Assembly (NCBI GenBank): GCA_031538895.1
Contig: JAVKLU010000017.1
Coordinates: 1 to 34,688 of the forward strand
DNA from: JAVKLU01 sp031538895
Lineage (GTDB): Bacteria; Pseudomonadota; Gammaproteobacteria; Burkholderiales; Burkholderiaceae
DNA: 34,688 nucleotides
Direction: 5' to 3'
The position numbers were made by a program, and so were the translations under genes. Position 1 is the first letter of the stretch; every line of letters begins with the position of its first letter. Positions 17,123 through 24,667 of this stretch are shown piece by piece. Under the pieces are notes generated by a model that was not told where the DNA came from, made no database searches, and saw only the letters and a program-made list of their open reading frames with translations.

Positions 17123-17177
17123 TTGGCAGATAAGATGCGGATTGATTTAAAAGGGTGCTCCAATTTTTACTAATGTA

Positions 17178-18341
17178 ATGACTTTTCTATCTGATGCGGC
17201 TGTGAACAATCAAGACGATTATTTTATGGAACGCGCTTTGTCTTTGGCGCGCGGCGTGGGTGCGCGTTCGCGTCCCAACCCGCGAGTCGGCGCGGTACTG
17301 GTGCAAGGCGACAAGATTATTGGCGAAGGCGCGACGCAAGCGGCGGGCAGTGATCATGCTGAAATCGTCGCACTGAAAAATGCACGTGCGCAAGGCCATG
17401 ATGCGCAAGGCGCGACAGCGTATGTGACGCTTGAACCTTGCGCACATTTTGGTCGGACTCCGCCTTGTGTTGACGCGTTAATTGCAGCGCAAGTCGCGCG
17501 GGTAGTGGTGGCGACACGCGATCCTTATCCCAAAGTTGCTGGTGCAGGGATATCCGCTTTACTTAATGCGGGAATAAAAGTGGATGAAGGCGTGGGTGAA
17601 ATTGCCGCGCGCGCAATCAATGCCGGATTTTTCAGTCGCATCGAACGGCAAAAACCATGGTGTCGTTTAAAAATCGCCGCCAGCTTAGACGGGGTGACCG
17701 CCTTACACAACGGACAAAGTCAATGGATCAGCAATGCGACATCGCGTCGCGATGCCCATCAGTGGCGTGCGCAATCGTGCGCTCTTTTGACCGGAATTGG
17801 GACGATACTGGCGGACGATCCTCAGTTAACGGTGCGTGATGCGACGATGAGCATTGCGCCTGAACGCATCGTGATTGACAGTCAAGCACGAATTCCGCTA
17901 GACGCCAAAATCTTACAAAACACGTCGATTCATATTTTTTGTGCAATCGAAAATTCGCGCACCGATGCACTGCGTCAAGCAGGACATCAGGTGTGGTTGT
18001 GTCGGACAAATGGTCAGTGGGGCAATACGAGCGATGAATTTGCCTCAGTTGACACTATGACAACTGAAGCCGTTGATTTACATGCGGTGATGCGGCAATT
18101 GGCGCGATTGGAATATAACGAGGTTCTGATTGAAGCCGGTGCGAGCTTGAGCGCGGCCTTGTTAAAAGCCGGATTGGTGGATGAAGTTTTGTGTTACCTC
18201 GCGCCCAAAATTTTGGGTCAAGGGCGTGGCTGGGTCAATTGGCAAATCGATCAATTAAGCCAAGGTATTGCGCTTGAGCTAATCGAGAGTGTTGTGATGG
18301 AAGGGGATTTGCGTTTGCGATTTTTGTGTCGATCAAATTGA
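17178..18341 (+). CDS. ribD: Bifunctional riboflavin deaminase/reductase RibD
   Basis: RibD carries out two successive steps of riboflavin synthesis: deamination of the pyrimidine ring, then NADPH-dependent reduction of the ribosyl side chain. The N-terminal deaminase has zinc ligands His60 (in HAEIVAL, with catalytic Glu62), Cys88 (in EPCAHFGRTPPC) and Cys97. The reductase starts near residue 155 with RPWCRLKIAASLDG and contains ISNATSRRDAHQWRA and LIEAGASLSAALL. The length of 387 residues is normal. The gene stands alone, convergent with a phosphoribosyltransferase gene, with a MITE between them. No FMN riboswitch is visible upstream. Confidence 0.95.
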   Translation: MTFLSDAAVNNQDDYFMERALSLARGVGARSRPNPRVGAVLVQGDKIIGEGATQAAGSDHAEIVALKNARAQGHDAQGATAYVTLEPCAHFGRTPPCVDALIAAQVARVVVATRDPYPKVAGAGISALLNAGIKVDEGVGEIAARAINAGFFSRIERQKPWCRLKIAASLDGVTALHNGQSQWISNATSRRDAHQWRAQSCALLTGIGTILADDPQLTVRDATMSIAPERIVIDSQARIPLDAKILQNTSIHIFCAIENSRTDALRQAGHQVWLCRTNGQWGNTSDEFASVDTMTTEAVDLHAVMRQLARLEYNEVLIEAGASLSAALLKAGLVDEVLCYLAPKILGQGRGWVNWQIDQLSQGIALELIESVVMEGDLRLRFLCRSN

Positions 18342-18401
18342 TTATTCAAACTGATTATTCAAAACGGTATTTCGTACTTGAATGAGTGATTTCAGTGTTT
18401 A

Positions 18402-18551
18402 GGGCACTTCTATAAATACAGAATGTGCGGATGAAGTGCGAGGCGCGCAGCACACAGCACACAGAAAGCGGAGCGTACATACAGTACGTGAGGATTTCGC
18501 GTACTGCGCAACAAAGCAATTCGCCGCAAAAATGAATTGATAGAAGCGCCC
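18402..18551 (+). mobile_element. MITE-like element, copy 1 (TSD TTTA)
   Basis: A 150-bp element without coding capacity. It begins GGGCACTTCTATAAATACAG and ends GAATTGATAGAAGCGCCC, so the termini form an inverted repeat of about 18 bp with a few mismatches. The immediate flanks are identical TTTA tetranucleotides (18398-18401 and 18552-18555), a target-site duplication. Internally there is a 7-bp inverted repeat, CAGTACG ... CGTACTG. It lies between convergent ribD and the phosphoribosyltransferase gene; the right duplication contains that gene's stop codon (TAA on the minus strand). Same orientation as copy 2, inverted relative to copy 3. Confidence 0.9.
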
Positions 18552-18552
18552 T

Positions 18553-19083
18553 TTAATTGGTTTTACGAATCCATGCTTCTAATTGCGCAGGACGCAAGCT
18601 GTCGTATTGTTCAAAGGGTTGATGTACCCAAGGATTGTGTGCCAAGTGCTGCACAAAATAATCTGGGCGACACGCCGACGAGGCTTTGTACCAAATCACT
18701 GCGGTTTTAACTTCGGTAATCGCGGCGTATTGCTGGCGCAAATGTTCTTGTACACCTTGGAATGTGACGCCAGAATCGACCAAGTCATCAATCAATAACA
18801 CTTTGCCTTGTAATTCGCCGCGCGTAATCGTAATGAACTTTGCGATATCCAAATCACCTTGCGTTTGTCCGGCGTTTTCGCGATAAGAGCTTGTTGCCAA
18901 GATCGCCAAGGGGCGATTAAAAATGCGCGAGAACACGTCGCCAGGCCGCAAGCCGCCGCGCGCCAAGCATAAAATGCAATCAAAATCCCATGCGGATTCA
19001 TGCACTTGTTGGGCCAGTTTTTCGATCAATAAATAATATTCGCTCCAGCTAAACCAGAGATCTTTTTCAGCAGAATCGGTCAT
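18553..19083 (-). CDS. Purine-type phosphoribosyltransferase (Gpt-like)
   Basis: A 176-residue type I phosphoribosyltransferase with the PRPP motif VLLIDDLVDSGVTF (Asp99-Asp100) and an early CLARGGLRPGDVFSR segment that supplies the PPi loop. Proteins of this family salvage hypoxanthine, guanine or xanthine with PRPP; the exact base cannot be told from sequence. The C-terminal aromatic stretch (NPWVHQPFEQYD) resembles the betaproteobacterial family placed after purA. It starts 24 bases downstream of purA, so hisZ, purA and this gene form one unit. A MITE copy abuts its stop codon without changing the protein. Confidence 0.87.
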   Translation of the reverse strand: MTDSAEKDLWFSWSEYYLLIEKLAQQVHESAWDFDCILCLARGGLRPGDVFSRIFNRPLAILATSSYRENAGQTQGDLDIAKFITITRGELQGKVLLIDDLVDSGVTFQGVQEHLRQQYAAITEVKTAVIWYKASSACRPDYFVQHLAHNPWVHQPFEQYDSLRPAQLEAWIRKTN

Positions 19084-19107
19084 AAGTGACGGTTTGAAAA
19101 TAGCGTG

Positions 19108-20424
19108 TTAAAAATTTTTTTTAACGATGGTTTGGCAACGGTCCGGACCTGTTGATACCATCGCAATGGGGGTTTTTAAATGCTGCTCGATCGCCTCAAT
19201 ATAGGTGCGGGCATTGGTCGGTAATTTTTCGTACTCCGTGATGCCAATGGTGGATTCATTCCATCCGGCAAAGGTTTGATAAATTGGGACACAGCGCGCG
19301 ACATCATCAGCGCCGCTGGGAAACCAGTCAATGCGATTGCCATCCAATTCATACGCGGTACAAATTTTGATTTCTGGCAGGCCGTCCAACACATCTAATT
19401 TGGTTAAACACAAACCGCTGACGCCATTGACCAAAGTTGATCGACGTAACAGCGGAATATCGAGCCAACCACAACGGCGCACACGTTTGGTGACCGTGCC
19501 AATTTCACGGCCGACGCTTGAGAGGTGTTGACCAACGCCTTCTTTAACAGAAAGTTCCGCCGGAAAAGGTCCAGAGCCAACGCGCGTGGTGTAGGCTTTA
19601 GTAATGCCTAAAACATAGTGCAAAAATTGTGGGCCGACACCGGTACCAGCCGCGGCATTTCCTGCCACGCAATTGCTTGAGGTGACAAAGGGATAAGTAC
19701 CGTGATCGACGTCCAACATGGTGCCTTGCGCGCCTTCAAACAATACGGATTCGCCACGTTGGTTGTGCTGGGCCAGTGCTAAGCCGACATCACACAACAT
19801 GTGTTGTATCAGCGCAGCGTAGGGCAATAATTGCGCGAGTAAAGCTTCCAAATCAATCGCTGGGCGTTGAAAAAATTGTGTCAACACAAAATTATGGTAG
19901 TGCAAATTTTCGGTCAAACGCGCCCGTAGGTGTTCTGGGTTGAGCAAGTCGGCGATACGCAAGCCGCGTCGAGAAACTTTGTCCTCATAGGCAGGGCCAA
20001 TACCTTTGGCGGTGGTGCCAATTTTGCCTTCGCCACGCGCAGCTTCGCGTGCCAAATCTAATTCAATGTGGTAGGGCAAAATCAGCGGACATGAGGGTGA
20101 TAGCCATAAACGTCCGGCGACTTTGACGCCTTTTTCTTCCAATTTATCGACTTCTTTAAATAAATGACCGACGTCAACGACAACGCCGTTGCCGATATAA
20201 CATTGCACATCGGGGCGCATGATGCCTGAAGGAATTAAATTCAGCGCGGTGGTTTGACCATTGATGACCAAAGTGTGTCCGGCGTTATGTCCGCCTTGAA
20301 AACGCACCACGGCTTTTGCATCCTCGGTGAGCCAATCGACGATTTTTCCTTTACCTTCGTCACCCCATTGGGTGCCCATTACAACAATGTTGCGAACTTG
20401 ATTGAGAGAGTCTGTGGTGGTCAT
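19108..20424 (-). CDS. purA: Adenylosuccinate synthetase
   Basis: PurA joins IMP and aspartate using GTP to form adenylosuccinate, the first committed step to AMP. The GTP-binding loop GTQWGDEGKGKIVDW holds the catalytic Asp22, and RFQGGHNAGHT holds His50; further along are GTTAKGIGPAYEDK and the GTP-specific block LCLTKLDVLDGL. I choose the ATG two bases after the hisZ stop (TGACTATG), giving 438 residues like other PurA proteins; a frame extension of ten residues inside hisZ is less likely. Translation is probably coupled to hisZ. Confidence 0.95.
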   Translation of the reverse strand: MTTTDSLNQVRNIVVMGTQWGDEGKGKIVDWLTEDAKAVVRFQGGHNAGHTLVINGQTTALNLIPSGIMRPDVQCYIGNGVVVDVGHLFKEVDKLEEKGVKVAGRLWLSPSCPLILPYHIELDLAREAARGEGKIGTTAKGIGPAYEDKVSRRGLRIADLLNPEHLRARLTENLHYHNFVLTQFFQRPAIDLEALLAQLLPYAALIQHMLCDVGLALAQHNQRGESVLFEGAQGTMLDVDHGTYPFVTSSNCVAGNAAAGTGVGPQFLHYVLGITKAYTTRVGSGPFPAELSVKEGVGQHLSSVGREIGTVTKRVRRCGWLDIPLLRRSTLVNGVSGLCLTKLDVLDGLPEIKICTAYELDGNRIDWFPSGADDVARCVPIYQTFAGWNESTIGITEYEKLPTNARTYIEAIEQHLKTPIAMVSTGPDRCQTIVKKNF

Positions 20425-20426
20425 AG

Positions 20427-21614
20427 TCAATGTGTTAAAAATTGTATGTTCCAATTCGTCGCGGCGCGCACAATGATGCGATCGAATTCGTATTCGTTCA
20501 GGGGTGCTGGATTTTTGAGCTGTGCCAAATAATCCGTTTCGGGCAATTCAATCACGATCTCGCCGCGCTCGCGCTCGCGGGCGATCAGTTGCGCTAATTG
20601 CGGTTCTACGGCAGCGTCATACCAAGGTGCGCAAATCGTATTCCGAGTGGGTGTACTCGCTTGTAAGCTGACCAAGGCGCGTAAATCTACTGAAAATCCA
20701 GTAGCGGCGCGCGCGCGTCCAAAAGCTGCACCAATGCTGTTGTAACGTCCGCCACGTAACAATGGATTAGATAAACCGTGGCAATAAATCGCAAAAGTCA
20801 GGCCGCTGTGATAGTCGTAACCGCGTAAGTCTGCCAAATCAATATTGACCAAATCATCCGCTAGAGGCGCAGTGATCTGGCTTAACTCATCCAAAGCTTG
20901 TTTAATGGGTGGCAATGCAGGCAATTGTTGTCGCGCCAGTTGAATCATATCTTTGCCGCCATTTAATCTTGTCAGTGTGAGCAATTGCGCGCGCGTTGCC
21001 GCGCTGCAAATTGAGGTATCCAATTGTGCAATGCGTGATTGATCTTTATTTTGCAAATAGGTCAGTAGTTCGTCTTTGGCCTTGATCGCGCAAGCGTCTT
21101 GCGCGAGTAGGGCGCTGACAATTCCGACGTGGCAAAAATCAATACGGTATTGCGTGATTTCGGTATCCTGAACCAACTGCGTGGCCAGTTGAATGATTTC
21201 GCGATCGGCCGCTAAACCCTCGTAACCGTAAAGCTCTGCGCCCAGTTGTATCGGTTCGCAAGTGCCTTGTAAATGCGTGGGGGCACGCCGCAAAACTGAA
21301 CCGACGTAACACAGGCGGGTGATGCCTTTGCGGTTCAAAATATGCGCATCGATACGCGCGACTTGGGTGGTGATATCGGCACGCAAGGACAGAATTTTTC
21401 CTGAACTGACGTCCGGTAAATGAAACATTTCAGTCGCTAAATTTTTGCCCGCACCGACGGTCAGGGCGTCCAAGTATTCAATCAGTGGCGGTTGTACCAA
21501 TTCGTAACCGTAGCGGGTCAGTAATCCTAGGGCGCGTGTGCGCGCAGATTCGATGGCGCGCGCCTCTGGCGGCAAGACATCAGAGAAATGATCAGGCAGT
21601 AACCAGCGCAACAT
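20427..21614 (-). CDS. hisZ: ATP phosphoribosyltransferase regulatory subunit HisZ
   Basis: HisZ is a catalytically dead histidyl-tRNA synthetase paralogue that combines with short HisG in the first step of histidine synthesis. Class II synthetase traces are LPDHFSDVLPPEARAIES at the start, LSLRADITTQVARI (motif 2 region) and the late LRGGRYNSIGAAFGRARAATGFSVDL (motif 3 region). At 395 residues it lacks the C-terminal anticodon-binding domain, which separates it from HisS. Its presence implies a short-form HisG elsewhere in the genome. It sits directly before purA, as in other betaproteobacteria, although hflKC do not precede it here. Confidence 0.92.
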   Translation of the reverse strand: MLRWLLPDHFSDVLPPEARAIESARTRALGLLTRYGYELVQPPLIEYLDALTVGAGKNLATEMFHLPDVSSGKILSLRADITTQVARIDAHILNRKGITRLCYVGSVLRRAPTHLQGTCEPIQLGAELYGYEGLAADREIIQLATQLVQDTEITQYRIDFCHVGIVSALLAQDACAIKAKDELLTYLQNKDQSRIAQLDTSICSAATRAQLLTLTRLNGGKDMIQLARQQLPALPPIKQALDELSQITAPLADDLVNIDLADLRGYDYHSGLTFAIYCHGLSNPLLRGGRYNSIGAAFGRARAATGFSVDLRALVSLQASTPTRNTICAPWYDAAVEPQLAQLIARERERGEIVIELPETDYLAQLKNPAPLNEYEFDRIIVRAATNWNIQFLTH

Positions 21615-21674
21615 AAGGAGGTAAGAAAGTTAAATGAAGGTAAAAAAGCTTTGAATAAATGATCGCATTAAAAG

Positions 21675-21713
21675 GGATCAAACCAATGGATCAAACCAAT
21701 GGATCAAACCAAG
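21675..21713. repeat. 13-bp tandem repeat, three units
   Basis: GGATCAAACCAAT occurs three times in succession; the last copy differs at its final base. It lies in the 209-bp spacer between the livJ-like gene and hisZ, just downstream of the livJ terminator and 60 bp upstream of hisZ. Confidence 0.85.
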
Positions 21714-21762
21714 GAATCAAATTTATTCAGAGCTATCCTATACAAGACCGCACAAAACTGCA

Positions 21763-21793
21763 CAAAAAAAACGGGCAGAGTGATCTGCCCGTT
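21763..21793 (-). terminator. Rho-independent terminator of the livJ-like gene
   Basis: On the minus strand a perfect ten-base-pair stem (AACGGGCAGA / TCTGCCCGTT) with a four-base loop runs directly into an unbroken T tract. It lies 30 bp after the stop codon of the binding-protein gene and separates it from hisZ. Confidence 0.93.
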
Positions 21794-21823
21794 TCTAACC
21801 ACGTAATACGCAATTACACGAAA

Positions 21824-22945
21824 TTACAGAGGTGCTTTTTTGTTGCCTGGGTAATTAAATACCGAAGCGACTGGAATAGCGAGATCACCATTTTTGTCAA
21901 ACTTAATATGACCTGTCACACCCACAAAATCAACTTTTGATACAAATGGTGCGTACACTTTTGGATCAACTGATTTTGCCGCTTGCATTGCTTTTGCTAA
22001 AGCCATCACCGCATCGTAAACAAAAGGTGCGTACACTTGAATTTCTTGGTTGTACGCGGCTTTATAACGATCGTTAAATGCTTTACCGCCTGGCATTTTG
22101 TCGATTGCTGCGCCACCGACTGAACAGAATACATTCGCATCAATTGCGTCGCCGCCCAACTTGGCTAATTCATCTGTACAGACGCCATCGCCACCGTAGA
22201 ACTTCGCGTTTAAGCCCAATTGTTTTGCTTGACGAATCAACGGACCCGCTTGCGCATCCATACCACCGTAAAACACTGCATCAGGTTTTTTTGCTTTAAT
22301 CGCAGTCAAAATTGCGTTGAAGTCAGTTGCCTTGTCGTTAGTAAATTGTGTTGCCACAACTTTAGCGCCGTCTTTTTTCGCAATTTTAGTGAACACTTCA
22401 GCAACACCTTGGCCGTAAGCGGTACGATCATCAATCACAGCTACGGTTTTTGCTTTATTTTTCTTAACAGCTAAATCAGCCGCCGCCGCACCTAAATAGT
22501 TATCGTTAGCCAATACACGGAAAGCATATTTAAAACCTTGTTGTGTGTATTTTGGATTAGATGCTGAAGGTGAAATTTGTGGTAAGCCAGCATCGTTGTA
22601 AATTTTTGATGCGGGAATTGTGGTGCCTGAATTCAAATGACCAACCACGCCATTGACTTTAGCATCCACTAATTTTTGTGCCACTGCAGTACCTTGTTTA
22701 GGATCTGCGGCGTCATCTTCTGCCACTAATTCAAATTTAACGGTTTTACCGCCGATTTTTAATGCTTGTTTGTTCAGATCTTCGATTGCCAAACGGGCAC
22801 CATTTTCGTTGTCTTTACCGTAGTGAGCTTGAGGACCAGACATTGGCGCAACGTGACCAATTTTTACGACAACTTCTTGCGCAAGCGCAGTGCCTATGCT
22901 GGCAACCGCGGCTAACGCTACTAATGACTTAATTGTTTTCTTCAT
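21824..22945 (-). CDS. livJ: Branched-chain amino-acid ABC transporter substrate-binding protein (LivJ-like)
   Basis: A periplasmic binding protein of the Leu/Ile/Val type I fold. I place the start at the ATG eight bases after TTGGAG, giving 373 residues; an in-frame upstream ATG lacks a ribosome site. The signal peptide MKKTIKSLVALAAVASIGTALA is cleaved after Ala22, then EVVVKIGHVAPMSGPQAHYGKDNENGARLAIEDLN is the classical first-lobe opening. VNGVVGHLNSGTTIPASKIYNDAGLPQISPSASNP contains the ligand-binding Ser/Thr region. No livHMGF genes adjoin it; a strong terminator follows, so it is transcribed alone. The ligand could be another amino acid or an amide. Confidence 0.9.
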   Translation of the reverse strand: MKKTIKSLVALAAVASIGTALAQEVVVKIGHVAPMSGPQAHYGKDNENGARLAIEDLNKQALKIGGKTVKFELVAEDDAADPKQGTAVAQKLVDAKVNGVVGHLNSGTTIPASKIYNDAGLPQISPSASNPKYTQQGFKYAFRVLANDNYLGAAAADLAVKKNKAKTVAVIDDRTAYGQGVAEVFTKIAKKDGAKVVATQFTNDKATDFNAILTAIKAKKPDAVFYGGMDAQAGPLIRQAKQLGLNAKFYGGDGVCTDELAKLGGDAIDANVFCSVGGAAIDKMPGGKAFNDRYKAAYNQEIQVYAPFVYDAVMALAKAMQAAKSVDPKVYAPFVSKVDFVGVTGHIKFDKNGDLAIPVASVFNYPGNKKAPL

Positions 22946-23187
22946 ATAATCTCCAAAAAATGACAGTAAAAAAGACACCTGCTGTTTTTCCTAAATGAGT
23001 GTTAGGACGTCCAGACCGCTTGAGTATTAAAGGTCTTGAATGTAACTTTTAGACAAAATCCTTCGTGCTGCCCAGATCAACAGGTGGAGAATCATACTGT
23101 ATTCAGTGCACGGCTGTTAAATATCAGTTTTAGAAGTTTTGCTCAGTCTGGGGATAATCGCGGCTTTACTATTTTGATTATGTGATC

Positions 23188-24255
23188 ATGAAAATTGCCG
23201 TACTCGCGGGCGATGGTATTGGCCCAGAAATTATTCAAGAAGCCGTCACAGTGCTACAAGCGCTTCATCTTCCTTTTAGTTTTGAAACCGGTTTGGTGGG
23301 TGGCGCTGCGTATGACGCAACCGGTCATCCTTTACCGGAAGCGACGCTAAAGCTGGTCGATTCAGCTGATGCGGTACTGTTTGGCGCGGTGGGAGATTGG
23401 AAATACGATACCTTGGCGCCAGAATTGCGACCGGAACAAGCAATTTTGGGATTGCGTAAACATTTGCGATTGTTTGCCAATTTGCGTCCGGCGATTTTGT
23501 TTGATGAATTGGTTGACGTGTCCAGTTTAAAACCCGAAGTCATCCAAGGTTTGGACATTTTGATTTTGCGCGAATTAACGGGCGATATTTATTTTGGCAC
23601 GCCGCGCGGCATTCGCACTTCACCTGATGGATTGTTTGCAGGTGCTGAAGAAGGTTTTGACACGATGCGTTACACGCGCCCAGAAATCGAACGGATTGCG
23701 CGGGTTGCGTTTGAATCAGCGCGTTTGCGTCATAAAAAAGTCACCAGCGTCGATAAAGCCAATGTGTTGGCGACCTCGCGTTTATGGCGTCAAGTGATGA
23801 TTGAAACCCACGCGCACTATCCCGATATTGCTCTGGAACATATGTATGTGGACAACGCGGCGATGCAATTAGTCCGCGCACCCAAATCGTTTGACGTGAT
23901 TGTGACGGGTAATTTGTTTGGTGATATTTTGTCGGATCAAGCGTCAATGTTGACCGGTTCAATTGGGATGTTGGCCTCGGCCTCGCTGAACGATGCGAAA
24001 AAAGGTTTGTATGAACCCTCGCATGGTTCGGCGCCCGATATTGCAGGTAAAGGAATCGCCAATCCTTTAGCGACGATTTTGTCGGCCGCCCTGATGTTGC
24101 GTTACAGCTTGGGTCAAGCGGAAGCCGCGCTGCGAATTGAAAATGCCGTCAAAACTGTTTTGAAAAAAGGTTTTCGTACTGCCGACATCGCCCGCAAAGG
24201 TGAAACAAGCGTGTCGTGTAGCGCCATGGGTGCTGCGGTGCTTGCGGCACTGTAA
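23188..24255 (+). CDS. leuB: 3-isopropylmalate dehydrogenase
   Basis: LeuB oxidatively decarboxylates 3-isopropylmalate with NAD in leucine synthesis. The protein opens MKIAVLAGDGIGPEII and has the LRELTGDIYFG block, the lysine and aspartate of VTSVDKANVL, and the signature NLFGDILSDQASMLTGSIGMLASASL, followed by EPSHGSAPDIAGKG. I prefer the ATG two codons after a GTG, giving 355 residues as in other LeuB proteins. leuC and leuD, its usual operon partners, do not adjoin it: it is divergent from the livJ-like gene, sharing a 242-bp control region, and is followed by a MITE. Confidence 0.94.
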   Translation: MKIAVLAGDGIGPEIIQEAVTVLQALHLPFSFETGLVGGAAYDATGHPLPEATLKLVDSADAVLFGAVGDWKYDTLAPELRPEQAILGLRKHLRLFANLRPAILFDELVDVSSLKPEVIQGLDILILRELTGDIYFGTPRGIRTSPDGLFAGAEEGFDTMRYTRPEIERIARVAFESARLRHKKVTSVDKANVLATSRLWRQVMIETHAHYPDIALEHMYVDNAAMQLVRAPKSFDVIVTGNLFGDILSDQASMLTGSIGMLASASLNDAKKGLYEPSHGSAPDIAGKGIANPLATILSAALMLRYSLGQAEAALRIENAVKTVLKKGFRTADIARKGETSVSCSAMGAAVLAAL

Positions 24256-24305
24256 TCAAGTGATAGTCTGAATGACGACTCTGTATTGAGCAATTTTTAA
24301 GTAGA

Positions 24306-24448
24306 GGGCACTTCTATAAATACAGAATGTGCGAATGAAGTGCGAGGCGCACAGCACACAGAAACCGGAGCGTACATACAGTACGTGAGGATTTCGCGTA
24401 CTGCGTAACAAAGCAATTCGCCGCAAAAATGAATTGATAGAAGTGCCC
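24306..24448 (+). mobile_element. MITE-like element, copy 2 (TSD TAGA)
   Basis: A 143-bp copy nearly identical by eye to the one after ribD and in the same orientation, with ends GGGCACTTCTATAAATACAG and GAATTGATAGAAGTGCCC. Both flanks are TAGA (24302-24305 and 24449-24452). It is 7 bp shorter than copy 1 because it carries one fewer CACACAG unit. It starts 50 bp after the leuB stop and ends about 24 bp before the first paired base of the TPP aptamer, so the thiB promoter must lie in or upstream of the element, or be created at its right end. Confidence 0.9.
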
Positions 24449-24472
24449 TAGAATTTAAGTAGAAACATAGCG

Positions 24473-24594
24473 CGTCACCAGGGGTGTCCCGTGAGGGACT
24501 GAGAAATACCCTAAGGGTGTGAAAAACGGCTTTTAAGCGGTTTCATCACACCCCTAAACCTGATCTGGGTCATACCAGCGGAGGGAGTGTGATG
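24473..24594 (+). promoter_or_regulatory. TPP (THI-box) riboswitch aptamer
   Basis: All conserved THI-box blocks are present in order: GGGGTGTCCC, CTGAGAAATACCC, then a long P3 extension closed by GGGTGTGA / TCACACCC, then ACCTGATCTGGGTCATACCAG and CGGAGGGAG. Helix P1 can form between 24473-24478 and 24589-24594 (CGTCAC with GTGATG, one G-T wobble). The riboswitch precedes thiB-thiP, genes for thiamine uptake, as expected. No terminator hairpin with a U tract follows, so control is probably at translation. The purine-rich 3' end (24580-24587) also looks like a Shine-Dalgarno for a short frame that starts at 24592. Confidence 0.96.
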
Positions 24595-24651
24595 ATGCTG
24601 ATGCGGCCTTTTGTGCGCACGGCTTCCCATCATTCGCTCTCCATTTTTTAA
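24592..24651 (+). CDS. Possible 19-codon leader ORF in the TPP riboswitch expression platform
   Basis: Starting at an ATG directly after the aptamer, the frame reads MMLMRPFVRTASHHSLSIF and stops with TAA five bases before the thiB ribosome site. The conserved aptamer sequence GGAGGGAG sits four bases upstream of the ATG, good spacing for initiation. The frame differs from that of thiB. The short peptide has no recognisable function, so any role is likely to be as a leader whose translation or block affects thiB. Translation is unproven; a second ATG follows the first immediately. Confidence 0.4.
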   Translation: MMLMRPFVRTASHHSLSIF

Positions 24652-24661
24652 TTTTTGGAGA
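24637..24661 (+). promoter_or_regulatory. Anti-Shine-Dalgarno / thiB Shine-Dalgarno hairpin
   Basis: TCTCCA (24638-24643) is the exact reverse complement of TGGAGA (24656-24661), which contains the thiB ribosome site (GGAG, seven bases before the ATG). CTCTCC (24637-24642) can instead pair with GGAGGG (24580-24585) in the 3' end of the TPP aptamer, allowing one wobble. These exclusive pairings outline a translational switch: bound aptamer frees the anti-site to mask thiB; unbound aptamer captures it. This is inferred from base pairing only. Confidence 0.5.
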
Positions 24662-24667
24662 ACTGAC

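Larger units (their letters stand above)
16716..17177. other. Gene-free spacer between petA and ribD with tandem repeats and a MITE-like terminus
   Basis: This 462-bp divergent spacer should hold the promoters of petA and ribD, though none is clear enough to call. It holds a three-unit imperfect 15-bp tandem repeat (16801-16845, units beginning CCTAAA), a three-unit 12-bp repeat (17081-17116, AATCATCGCGCC) and a 27-bp segment like one end of the MITE family found elsewhere in the window. A 68-codon minus-strand frame spans the 12-bp repeat and the MITE-like end but resembles no known protein, and I do not call it a gene. Confidence 0.7.

Noticed and set aside
16716..17177. FMN riboswitch upstream of ribD
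   Set aside because: None of the conserved RFN-element blocks is present in the spacer.
20427..21614. Histidyl-tRNA synthetase
   Set aside because: The synthetase-like protein lacks the anticodon-binding domain and precedes purA, as hisZ does in related bacteria.
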